Assembly: GCF_017654505.1 (NCBI RefSeq)
Contig: NC_054534.1
Coordinates: 16,485,193-16,549,192 of the forward strand
Source of the DNA: Polyodon spathula
Taxonomy: Eukaryota; Chordata; Actinopteri; Acipenseriformes; Polyodontidae
Direction: 5' to 3'
DNA length: 64,000 nt
Positions 24,801 to 37,100 of the stretch are shown here, piece after piece. The position numbers and the translations under genes are program-made. The notes under the pieces were generated by a model. It was not told the origin of the DNA. It worked only from the letters and a program-made list of their open reading frames with translations, and searched no databases. Positions within the stretch are counted from its first letter, which is position 1, and the number at the start of each line of letters is the position of its first letter.

Positions 24801-27800
24801 GGAGTATACAGTCCAGTGTTCCTATTAGACAGCTCCCTGTACAAAGTTGTCATTTATAATTACGTCCAGTGCTGAAAGTGAACGATTGCCTCAGTTGAAT
24901 GCTACCATTTGATAATTGTCTGTATCTGTTTATAAATTGGCTGCATTAGCAAAATATATATCTCAACTGGCCAATAAATGAAAGTACATTATTAGTTATT
25001 AAACCATTGACAGTTACATTTAATTGCTGAACGGTTGATTGTTTAACCATAAATTAACTTTAAAAAGTGAACAATATGCAAAAACGGTCTGAACCTTCAA
25101 GGGAATGACATTTAGTAACAATAAGTAGAACAACTTGTGGTCCAGTTTTTCACATTTGAAATTTTTAGATTAGTTCTTACGATGTATCAGACAACAGGGA
25201 TATACGTTTAGTGCTGCTAATTTATAAACAGACTGAAAGCTGGGACAATGGGCGTATTTTTCACTTTGCTCTAATAATAAGGCATGACCAATTTAAATTA
25301 GTAAGGTGAACAAAATGTGCTACAATGACACTTCCTGTAATTGTTTGTCACTTAATGTCACTTAACTTAAAAGAGCATTTTCAACAAGACTGAAGAAGCC
25401 CAAATAATGTCTCTGATGCGATTGTTTAACCTGTAAACTGAAAATCAACTTATTTTTCTTTCTTAGCTGTGAGATTGGGATTCTTTAGCCAATAGAATAT
25501 GTGCCCGAAGCTCGATATTTGAAGTTCATTGCAGGTAAGATTGAGGACTCACAAGGTTTTGTTCCCTGTTTAGTTGGAGCTCCGATTTACTTTGATTTGA
25601 ATACTTTTCGTTGACAGAGTCCTCAACCACATCTGCAGTTCACTAATGTCTGGGTTGTTTTTATTCTGCTTTAGGTTCCCTTTAGTGCTTTACAACCTGT
25701 GATACTGACTTGTGAACGAAGCTGCCTATAATCTGTGTAGCTGGTTTATATGCCACTGTCTTTAGAAAGATTTATATCAATTTGATATAATGTCTAAATA
25801 CACCAAGCAGGTTTGATCTTATAAATAAAAACATTGAAGTTCAGTTTTTCTTGTCCTCTACTTTCTTGCAGTTCCTGTATTGCTCTTTCCCAATAAAATA
25901 ACCTGGGCTGGTAAACTAGGGAAAAGTTGGTTAACTCAAAATTGGAATTGCTTTTTATAGAGCTGACGTAGTCGGATTACTGCATGACGCAGTGGCTTAG
26001 TCTGGGCGTAGTTGCCCCTGCTGATGCTCTGTCCCCCCTTTCCTTATTTGTGGAATTACCCACAATATAAACTTTTATAAAGTTATAACATTATGAGGTA
26101 TATATGGGAATTGATTTCCACAGTAAAGTGGTTATTTCAGAATGAACCATTAAAACAGATGCTGCCTTTATAGGATAGGTTTCCTTGGGAAACAAAGTGG
26201 TGTTTTTCCATCACATAACAAAGAGAATCAATTGTTTAAAAAGTACAGCATGATGATTCACAGTGGAGCATGTTCATATATCTGTACCAAACAAAGGAAC
26301 CTCTTTCCTCTAGGTTCTGATACCCTGCCGCCTTGTGTGTTACACATATCAGACTTGCCATGTAACAGCACTTTGTGAAACATGATTGTTTGGTAGATTT
26401 AGGATTTAGTTTTTTACACTTGGATGCAAGATCAGTAATGATTTTAAGGTTCTGCTGCTGTATAGTTATGATAAGTACAGGCAATTCAAATAATAATATA
26501 ATGAGTACTATTGTGATTTCTTATTTTATACAATTATTCATTTCTATATAGAAACCATCCATTGCTGATATATTACGCTCTTCACATAAAATCCTAAACC
26601 TAATGTTACTTATGATCAGAAAAGAATAGACAAAAGGTGTTCTCATGTAAGGCATGAGATAGGATTTCAACCGAAGACACCGTAGGCATTGATTACATGA
26701 TCTTGACTAAAAGGGTATCCGTGGCCATCAATTAGGGAGGTTCACAATTGCTATTTATCCCATATTTCATAAGCAGCATGTTTTTCTTGTTCCATTATGA
26801 GACAGAGGGGGCATCTCTCAATCAAATTGTACAGATAAATCTATAACAAGTGTAAAATTACAATATGGTACTCCTCTACTTGTTTGCGTTAGAAGATTAC
26901 AGTTACTTTGGAATGGCTTGTCATGTTTCAGTGAAAACATAATTCATAATTCTAAACTGTATTACTCTCAAGAATCGCGAAAGACGCAGACTTGAACATA
27001 CTGTTTCTTTTCTTTGGAGTTGGTTTGCTAAATGATGTGGAGGTGGAATGAAAATAAAAGTTGGAGCAATGTAGGGGAAACAGTACTGGCTGGGGTGCTT
27101 TAATGTCCTGGAAATCATCTGCTGCTAATAATAATCCACCAATGCTACTTTAAGAGCTTGACGCCAGTTGTCGGCAGGTATGCTGTGTTTATATTTGTTT
27201 TCTGTAGCCGTCTCTTAGTAGGAATAAACCACTTTAAGCTACACGGCCCTGTTATTTTTTCTTAGTGATCAGTAAAGGTGGTGTTTCTTAGAAACTAAAG
27301 TATTTAACCCTTTACATTCCAAGCATTGTACACGTAAACCCTAAGCCTTCTGAAAAAACATGTTACCAAGGTCACAATATTAATTAAGGATTTTATAAAC
27401 CTTTTTAAACATACAATGTGTTTTAAAACAGCTGAGAAATATTTCAGTCTGTAGCTTTTATATGTTAATACTCATTTTTGTAAGAAAAACTCATTCATTT
27501 ATGGCCTGCTGCACTCCACTTAGTAAGCCTTCTATGAACTGGATACAATAAGTTTGGCTATTTGATATAACAAGTTGGCCTGAAAGGGTGAAACCTGGCT
27601 TCACCCTAATATAAACTTGTTCAGGTTGGACTCATTAATGAAATTCAGCCAAAACAAGAAAGAGGAAATGTATAAAGCCAGTTTAATTGCCGTGTCTGAT
27701 GTTTTTTTGTTATTGTCCTGTAATGGAAAGGTGTCAGCCGTGATGTTGATTAAGATAATGAGGTGACAATGGTGGGCCCTGTCTGTTCAGGCTAATTCAG

Positions 27801-29350
27801 ACAATTAAATTGAACTGGGCAGGGCACTGCAGGGAGGGTATGGTTTGTTTAGCTGAACTGTTGTGTAACATTTGAAATTGTTTCCGCGGTCAGTTCTTTC
27901 AGGGGGCAGGGGATCGTATTGTGAATCAGCACAATAGATTTCATTGAGGCTGACATAGCTGATATTTCGCTGAACAAACATAACAGTACCACAGGTGAAC
28001 TGTGGTTTATACAGTGTCACAATAGGTAAACTAAGTGCTGTAAAACAAGGCCTGTTTGGCCCAAATTCCTTCGGAGAGGCCCAGGATTTAACTGCTTGGC
28101 TGCACTGGGAGGCTAAGTTCACTAATTCAGTAGCCTTTCATGTTTTTAACCTCTGGTTGTCTGGATTTTCATCTCAGGTCACTTTTTAGGTGGCATAAAC
28201 ATGAACCCCAGTCCATATCACAAAAACACCACCTAGCTCAATCGAGTTGACATTCTGTGCTTGAGAGAGGCCCAGGACCAAGGTATGCTTGTAAAACTAG
28301 CTGAGGGAGCTTTCCCATCCCCTTCCATAGGCATTACTTGTACCAGCATCAAAATTAAAAACCAACATTTTGGGGAATTCATACAATGCCTAAATGTAGC
28401 CCTAGCTATTGATGAAAGCCCTTGACCTTTTATTAGAAATAAATTAACATATAAAGGAGAAAATTTAAAAAAGACCAAACTGGGATACACCTTAAACCTG
28501 TAATTACCATAATTTGCATTCACTCTTTATCTGTTCACTGTCCCTTTTGGTTGTCACTGACTAACATGTGGATTGCCCCCTTTGTACTTTACACATCCCA
28601 ACTGATTGTACTGTGCCCCCACCCCATCACCAAGTGCAGATTTGGACTGACTCAGCCTTGGGCATATCAGTTCTCACTCTGGGCTCCACCCTCCTTCCTG
28701 TAGGTCCCGGCTTAGATTCCCTCTCAGTGAGAGCGTGCTGTTCAAACACAGTCTCCGTGGTGAAAGGTCTAGACCTCTTGCTCAAAACAGCATGTCTACC
28801 TGTTGGCACGCATACTTGGGATTAAGCTGCTGCGGAACTTTAAATCACTGGCAGGTTCTCTTCAGAAGCAACCTTGACTGTTGTCCAGCAGGGAAGGCAA
28901 AGCAGGTAAACTGAAATGAAAGGGTTAAACTGTCTTGATTCAATCATTAATGCAAGCTGTCACCCACATAGTTACTAGGTTAGTTACTGTATGTAGTATA
29001 TTTTCTGTTTAAAAAAACAGAGTTTATCACCATTAGTGTGTGTGTGGGGGGGAGTTGGATGAATGAATTGCAGGGAGAAAAAGTAGTCTAATTAGAAGCA
29101 TGGTGCCTTTCAACGCAAGGTGTTTTTAATTCAAAATGCTGGTCAGTGTGCAGTGATCCTTTCTAGGAAATGCTGGTTCAAAGCACAGTGTTGAATTGTA
29201 TTGATATTTCACGTTTGTGTGTGTTTTAAATTGCACATTAATATTCGTATACACTACACTGAAGTACTATATATCAATATACTGTATAAGAGGACAATTA
29301 TTGAAAATTGTGAGATCTTCACAAAACAATACATTTTGGGGAAGTATTTT

Positions 29351-29388
<38 letters not shown>

Positions 29389-32300
29389 TGTAATGTTTCA
29401 GCCCAATAGAAAATAGTAAGTTTAAACAATGTATTCTTTTTTTTTTTTTTGTGAACTAATGAAAAGTTAGGTAAAAGTGACACAATCCTGTATATAATGT
29501 TTTCCCAAACAACTAAGAATTATTAAAGAATCAGTTGATTGTGGTCAGTTCAAAACAATAATAATAACAAAAATTATAAATTGATGATGTTTTGAAAAAC
29601 AATGTCATAGAAAAGTTTCAAACTGGAGAGTCTGGGAAATGGAGGGGGGGACTAAACCCATTTGCCTTTGTTAGTGCAGGAGTGAAAAGGGAGTGTCTTC
29701 ATGTAGATTCTAGAGGTGTTGCCTTGCCCGATTCATTCAGCACAGTGTAAAGATTAGCAGGGAAAACTACTAGCAACATTCTGTGTTGGGTGGCAGGCAG
29801 TTAAGAACTGCACATACTTCTTGAGTTTTGCAGCTTGTCAGGAGCCTGGAATTTACTTTCTTTCAAACTGTTTCCAAGCTGAAGGCCAAATCCTTTAACA
29901 GGTTAGTTAAAAAAATGACCCTTTTCACTCCAGAAATGGTTCTTTTGTTGCTGTAGAGATTTTGTTTAGATTGTAGCAGGTAGTCTGTTTACTGACTGGC
30001 TTGTCTGGCTTTTCAAACTATCTGCTGTGGACAGCCTAGTTAAACCAGCTTAATATTCATTATAGTATCAGTTTCTATTGTAAAAAATACAGTAAACAAT
30101 GGCAGTGTAATGCTTTTTTGTTTGTTTGTTTAATTAGGAATGGTTACCGGTGTGGTGTTATTTTGTGGTACATGTTAAAACGTGGTACACCATGTACTGC
30201 GCTTGCCCCGGCATGTGCAAATGATTTTAGCTCAGAAAACAAGGAAATGCCCATCTGACTGGGGTACGATGTTCTGTGTTTGGCCCTTAAAGTTATTTTT
30301 AATATCATTTTTCTTTCATAATTCAGCAAATTTGTGACTTTAACAAATGAGCATATACAATGTTGTGGATGAACTACAGTTGGTCTTGTTTGTAGTGATT
30401 TGTGCAGCAGTCAATCACAGCATTGACAGCGTACCATTTTCTGGCGTTAAACAGGTACGCGTACCACATTCTGACAATGTGCCACTTTCTGGCCCTACAC
30501 TGGTACTTAAATTTTACTGGAATGCATTTGGTGGTTTGTGTCCTTTAGTGTGAGTGTGCATATGTGTGTATCAAAGCTGTGTTTTCATTCTAGTGACAGA
30601 GAAAGTACACTGTATGCAGTGGAAGTGTGTTCACCTTTTAAAGATTTTTCTACCACTCCCACTACTATGATTGTCTTTGTGTTAAATAATATAAAATAAC
30701 ACATGGTGCATTATGAATGACAACAGGAATACACAAACAAACAAAAAGTCTTAATTATATTGCCATTTGATTTCACTGAAGGCTAAATTAAAGGAAAGGT
30801 TACAGTAATGTACATGCAGCAGAGGAAGTATGTCTTTAGTTTATCTAAAAGGGCTCTGTCCGCTTGACTTCAGTAGACAGCCCAGGCTTGGGTTTATTTT
30901 TTTACTGTAAATCAGTAAGATTCTTAGGGATTCGTGGTGGTTGCTGGTATTTATTTCTTTTTAAGTTTGTCACCACTGTATAAATCTCTTTAATTAATCT
31001 TTGGGAAATAAAAGGTAAATCCCATTTATGGATAATTACATTTACAACATCGGTTTACAAAGCCAAATGGAATTGCAAGGAAAAACAGAACATTAAACAG
31101 AAGAATTATACTTTTAAAGAATACAAAGTGAGTAACTTTACTCGAAACCCACTTTAAAATTATCACCACTCATTGTGTAATAGTGTAGTTTCATAAGATG
31201 TTGTTTTCTTTTTTTCTTTTTGGGGATATAATATATAAATATTTGTGTGTTACTTATTTTAATTTTTTTTAAAAAATAGGGATAACAATATCAGCTGCAA
31301 TCCTGTGTTTCCAGGTCTGTGTGAACCCTGCCAATAACAGTTTGGGTCTTGTTGTGTTTTTTTTTAATCCCAGGCAGTAAATCTTGCCTAAACTTAGACA
31401 AGATCACCCCCGTAACAACATGACAGAGAGCAGGAAATTCTCCACAGCCTTGTCATTCATGACTTTACACTCTCCTGCTGGGACTCTCTCTCTCTTTCTC
31501 TGTCATGGCATTGGAGTGTAGAGTTTCGGTTTTCAATCACTTCTTTTTCTTCACCATGCTGCCTTGGGAAACCTAAATCCAGAGATGGGTCGCTCAATGC
31601 ACTAGCTACCTAATTTAATATTGTACAGAGCTGCTGAAGACCCTGTTCTTGTAACATCAGCTTTCTGTGTAGTAGACCCACCCAAGGCAAATAAAATAAT
31701 TAGGGCTGCAGAGTGAATTGTTTGCAGGTAGTGTTTGCTGAACACATGTAGGCTTAACATTTTGAGTAGCAGGTGTTAAAGTCCAAGGTCAGAGTGTTGC
31801 AATGGTCCAAGCTGAAAACAAAGCATGTATTTTTTCAATGAAAACAGGAATGTCTGATTGGTCAGGGAGACTCATATCATGAGTTATTAAGTGAAACAGC
31901 AGGCTGGATTTAACCTACCAGCACAAGTCTGTATTAACGGTTTAAAAGGTTTTGAAATGGAGATCAGTTTGGTGCTGCTATGTTGAGTCTTTCTACTGGA
32001 AAGGGGCTCACGACTGGATGTCCTTGCTATTTAATACAACCGCCTGTTTTTTCTCTTTTTCTGTAAAAACAACTTGACTTTTTAAAATAAATCATAAGAA
32101 TCGCTAACTATAATCATGATGAAATATGAGCAGATAACCAACTGCTCTTATGGCTTATCTAATACTTTTTTGTTTGTTTAGGGAGTATCTTAGATACCAG
32201 GAATGTGGCCACTTTTTTGTAGGACAGCCTAATTTTGAACTATAAGGTGTAGAAAGTCACAAGTGTAGAAAGTCTTAGCTGCTAAGACTGCCATATAAAG

Positions 32301-32780
32301 GACAAGAGATTTTTTTAAACAAAGGCAAACCACATAATAACTTGCGCTGTTCAACAACCACATGGTCTATTTTCATAGAAAAAGCTACCTCGCTAGGGAC
32401 GAGAAGAACAAACTATTTTTAACAGCATACATGTGAATGCAGTAGTGTTTATTTAGCAACACAAATAACATTACTTCCAGTTTAATACCACAAATGCATA
32501 GTCCAAATGTGAGTTAAGTCTTTCCGCAACAGAAGAAATAGTAAAATATAAAGCAAAAGCTCTTCAACAGTCACACTGCTGAGGAATATAATAGTGCATT
32601 GTGCTCTTCAACTGTAACACGCAAATACTGCAAGTGCACGTGTAACAGCATTGCAGAACAATATAGAACTACTGCAGCACATCGGTTTATCTAGTTGTTC
32701 CAACCTCAGCATGTTATATTTTGTTTATTCCTGGTGTGTAGTTAAGCTCTCAGCTATATCCTTGGTCATATGATACAGGC
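21810..32780. other. Long non-coding stretch
   Basis: About 11 kb without a supportable coding gene. It contains long homopolymer runs (poly-A at about 22469-22484, poly-T at about 29356-29386) and a CT-rich patch at about 31481-31500. One possible non-coding exon at 25467-25534 is listed separately. It may be intron of PRAG1 if its untranslated first exon lies further left. Confidence 0.4.
25467..25534 (+). other. Candidate 68-nt non-coding exon
   Basis: A pyrimidine-rich acceptor (TTATTTTTCTTTCTTAG) precedes 25467, and a consensus donor GCAG|GTAAGA follows 25534. PRAG1's first coding exon has its own acceptor, so at least one untranslated exon must lie upstream; this is one plausible site. 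The call rests on splice signals only, with no transcript evidence, and chance is quite possible. Confidence 0.2.
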
Positions 32781-32789
32781 AAACACAAA

Positions 32790-33306
32790 TGCAAATGGTG
32801 AAGTCCCAGACCAGAAAATTAACAGAAGCACAGCACTAAGAGTGAAGCACTGGGCGCAAATTTATTAAATAACTCAAGTAAACAGAAACAAAGGCACAAC
32901 ACAAAAGGCACATTGGCCAAAGCAAATAGACATGTACAGACAACACAAGTATCGTGCTGGTTTTGATCCAGTATGCGTAGCAATTGTTTACCGTCGCGAT
33001 AGCTTGCTCTCTTGCTCTCTCTCTCTCTCTCTCTCTGTCTGTCTGTCTGTCTCTCACTCCTCTCCCACCTTATGAGTGGCTGATGTGCTTTTATACACAT
33101 GGCCATCTCCAAATTAGTTATAACTTAATCAGTTTGGGGATGGCCACATTCTGCATGAGGTTAGATGGATGGGGATTTAACCCCGTCCACGCTGCCAAGC
33201 AATAACAAAACATACATTGTTTTTACCGAACACAATAAAATACTTTTAAATAAGAATAATACAAAAACAATACAAATAAACACAGGGGTGGGCGCACCCT
33301 GTCACA
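32790..33306 (-). repeat. LTR-like interspersed repeat (copy B)
   Basis: Read on the minus strand it starts TGTGACAGGGTGCGCCCACC. It contains GATGGGGATTTAACC and GAGATGGCCATGTGTATAAA with a clear TATA box (about 33086-33099 on the plus strand). A (GACA)n/(GA)n purine tract follows at about 33007-33055, and a poly(A)-signal-like TTTAATAAATTTG near 32863. It ends close to TTTCTGGTCTGGGACTTCAC. Homologous over its length to copy A. Probably a solo LTR of a retrotransposon; no internal region is present. Confidence 0.5.
33005..33055. repeat. (CT)n/(TGTC)n microsatellite
   Basis: A simple-sequence tract lying inside LTR-like copy B; it generates arginine/serine-rich chance frames on both strands. 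Confidence 0.85.
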
Positions 33307-33722
33307 CACTCCCATCTTTTTTCTTTAAAAAAACACTACATTAAGATAGATTTAGAGCCATATTTACTACTATCGGGATCAAAAGTTCTCAATTATAAAT
33401 ACATTTATACAGTGAATACATAAATACAATATTTTAAATTTATAATTCTCACAATCAGCTAGTTTATTTATTTGCTGTGTAATAATGGCAATTAATTATG
33501 CTCCTGTTCAGAATCTATTCCCAGGTGTCATCTACACAGCACATTTAAGTTACAGTAACTCTCTTCCAGCTATGGAAGGCCATCTAGGTCATAAACGCAC
33601 AGCTGAATACCTTTCAGTTTGCGTTGCCCATTCAGTATGTTGAATGGAATGAATGCTTTTGTTGAGTAAATTGAAACCCCTGTGATTCTAAATAGATTTT
33701 TTTTTTGTTGTCTCTTACGCAG

Positions 33723-34154
33723 GTACAGGCATCCCAGTCAATTAAAAAACTCTGAACTCGGGATCCTCTACTGACACCGACACACCATGATAGAGGCTGC
33801 ACTGCTCTTTGGATCTGGGCGTGTTTTGCAATAATGCCAGAGGGTTTGAAGATGTCTGTGTGCAGTGACTTTGCGGAACACGTGTGGAAGCCTGGCTTTT
33901 GCAAAACCTGCTTCTATCCCAGAAGTTCACACAGGGTACAGAGACCCTTTGAGATCGCTGCTAACAACAGTGTCCCTTCGCAGAGTGTCAGGGAGGTTTG
34001 GAACAAGACTTACACAGTCCAGACTGAAGACGACTATGTAATTACTTCAGCCTCCTATTCAAAGCCTACCATTGCGGTCAAGCCAACTATGATGAGCTCT
34101 GATGCGTCTGACACGTGGACAGATGTGATTGTCAATGCTACTGATGTACAACAG
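33723..34154 (+). CDS. PRAG1: PRAG1 first coding exon (5' UTR to 33833, CDS from 33834)
   Basis: Acceptor TCTCTTACGCAG ends at 33722 and donor CAACAG|GTAACA follows 34154. The exon codes residues 1-107 and ends in phase 0. It carries the conserved CSDFAEHVWKPG block and the KPTIAVKPTMMSS block seen in vertebrate Pragmin. The 111 nt before the ATG are untranslated. Confidence 0.92.
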
Positions 34155-37100
34155 GTAACACTGATACCATACAATGATTGGTTATAATGATTTGTGCTGA
34201 GTATTGGTATCTACATATTCAAATGATAATTCATTATAGTAATCACAGGTACTAGTGACTTCTTCTATAAAGAATAGTTATACAGTCATGTGTATGTTTG
34301 CCTGCAGTATTATTCTATAGAATAGTTACCAATATTTTACCTTATCTATATTTTCCCACAAATTAGCTTTCTACTACATTAAAACCTGTATAATGTGGTG
34401 TCACTTGGGACTGGAAAGTTTAGACTGTGTACTGGATTACAAAGTTACTGTAAATAATCTAACTGTACCTAAAAAAAAAAGGAAAATTACACAAATATTT
34501 GAACAATTTAAAACACAACTTTATTCCCGTACATACAGAGTATAATAAACACAACAATGCCTCAACAAACTCTTGACCTGTTATTATCACAAGCCTGTTT
34601 AAACAATTCCCACAGAAAGACGTTCAAGTGTTCGTACCGTACCTGCATGCGGGGTTCAGGTGCTTTCTGCTTTTCTTCATTCAGATTTGTTTTTTTCTGT
34701 GTCGCTTTTACTGTGGGCATCTATTCAGAATGTCTGAAATGGTTTGCCTTGCAGTTTTGAGTTTTTCAGTTAGATCTTTTTGTGTTGGTTTTGGTAAATA
34801 TTCAGCTTTTTTTGATACACATTTCAAGAGATAGCTTATTGTTTGGACGTTCAGACATTTGCTGTTCAACAACTGCACAATTCAGAATGCACTGGTGGGA
34901 CTTGTGAGTGTATACACAGCGCCTTGTTTTTGTTTAGTTTTTTATATTAGGTTTAAATTTCGAAAAGAAAATCACATGAGCGGGTGCAGGATTACACAGT
35001 CAGATTTACATTGATTCCTGAATAGACAGGTTCCAGATTGTAGAGAATATCACTTTTCATTTCATAGGGATTTGGTCGGGACCCATAATTCATGCCAAAT
35101 TATACAGATTACTGTTATGTGGAGGGGCTGGATTAGATACATTTTACTGTACAAATGGGTTTTCAATCACTGCAATAGTATGTGCATGTTTGATAAAGAA
35201 ATGCAGAGGTTTACTTAGGTTTTACTCAGACATATTACTAGGTGGAGGTCTTGTGGAAGACTTTAACTTTGAAGCATGGGATATTGCAGCAGTGGGTTCA
35301 AAGCAATCTCCAGGGGTGACATATTTATTAAAATAGTCATATTAGAATATTTACATTATCAGAAGTTTTCAGCAGAAGAAAAAAGGGGGCTTCAGTGAAA
35401 TAAGTTTCAAAGCCACTGGGGAAATGTACAGTCTATACACTCTTTGGTGCAATTCTTCGTAAGTTTACCTTCTGCACTCTCATTTGTTACAGCACAACCC
35501 AAAAAGCCCAATAGAGAAACACAACATGATGCAGATATTGGATCTCTCGAAGCTGTACATTGACAACACCACCACCAACAAAAACCTAAAAGTTGCGATG
35601 TACCAGAAAGCTACAGGCGACACATTGGGATATCCCATAGGCTACTGCCCTGGGGCTTCGTCTCCACTGGACCGTGAAGTGGAAGCCCTTGGGCACCCTT
35701 TAATCATCAGCAACATCTTTATGAGTCAGGAGAAAGGAAGGGGGCCCAAGACTTTTAAGGAAAATGGCACCACCCCTTGCAAAAGTCTTAAACAGGAGAT
35801 TACCAGATCCGTAAACAGCACTTATTTTAATGATGACTTAAGTGGCAATCGCTCTGTTGAGACACCGGACGTCAGAACCCTTTCCTCTGGGAGCTGTGAT
35901 AGCCACAGGGAAACCAGTTCATGTTGCTCGACGGGGCACAGTTGGGATCAGCATGCACCCTTGGAGATAACAATTAGCATGGTTACAACTGCTGCCGGTC
36001 ATGGTGAAGAATCAAGCACTTCCTTTCAGACCAGGTTTTTGCAAGAGCCAGGTTTTCAGAACCCCTTAGAGAGTCATGGGTGTTCAGACAGGAGGGATTT
36101 GTCCTTGGTGACTGAAGCTGCCAGCTTGTCGGACTCATGCTCCTGCCAGAGCAGCAGTGCCTGCCTAAGCTGCTCTCAAGAGCTAGAGTACCTCAGTCAC
36201 CAGAGATGTGAGATCGGCGAACCCTGCGAGAACTACACAAAGGAGATTGGCAGACCTCAGAAATTGGGAGCCTTTCTTAATCAGCCTTTAGAACAGTTGT
36301 CGGTGCAGGTGCCTCGCGAACCCATTTACGCTGAGAGCACCAAAAAAAAGAAGAGGACCACAAATGAGGTCCCTAGAAGCCCTGACCAGGACCAGATACA
36401 AAACCTGTTCCATAAAAATCCAAATGGCTTTGATAATGCAGTGAACCTCATAGACTGTTCATCTGGTGACTCTAGCCAGCGAGCTAAAATAACAGTTATG
36501 GCTGCCCACACAGAGGAGGACAATAAAACTTTCTATCTAAGCAGCCCCGATTCGGCTGTGAGTACACAATGGCAACACTTTAGCCCGAATTCAACCCAGG
36601 AGACTTCTTTCCCGTGGCCTCAGAGTAACTCTGAACAATCCTCTGAAGCCGGGCTAACCGACAAAAGTGGCACACTCCTACACCCTAGAGCAAACACTCA
36701 CCCCAGCCCAGCTATCCCTCCAAAACAGTCTAGAGGCTCATGCTCCCCAAAGTTGGGATTACCCTCCCTCTCTGAGGGAGAGAAAGAGGAAAATGAACCA
36801 TCGTTTCAAGCTGAGGTACACAGGAGTTATTTCCCTTTCCAGTCCCAGAACAGAAATTTTGGGGACTTGCCTGTGTCAGCTGCTGAAAAAAGGCACAAGT
36901 ACTACAACACATGTTGGAGCCGGGAGAGTAAAATAGTAGAGGAGGAGGAGGGTGCTGAGGAGCCAGCGCACCAGCAGTTGAGGGCGGCCGATATAGTTAA
37001 TGGTGCTGTTGTGTCAGGACTGGACTTGAAGCTGGAGAACGCTGCTGCTGTTTCTTTTAGCAAGGAATGTAATAACCCAGGGACGGCTTACAATAGTGCC

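Noticed and set aside
28568..28825. GC-richer block with frames on both strands
   Set aside because: No family recognised and no splice or repeat boundaries.
30430..30515. Two short similar segments (TTTCTGGCGTTAAACAGGTAC / TTTCTGGCCCTACACTGGTAC type)
   Set aside because: Too short and diverged to support a tandem repeat call.
32819..33205. Overlapping Arg/Glu- and Leu/Ser-rich frames on both strands
   Set aside because: They translate the (CT)n/(TGTC)n tract inside an LTR-like repeat.
36326..36912. Minus-strand and +1 frames inside PRAG1 exon 2
   Set aside because: Shadows of a long true coding exon; no independent signals.
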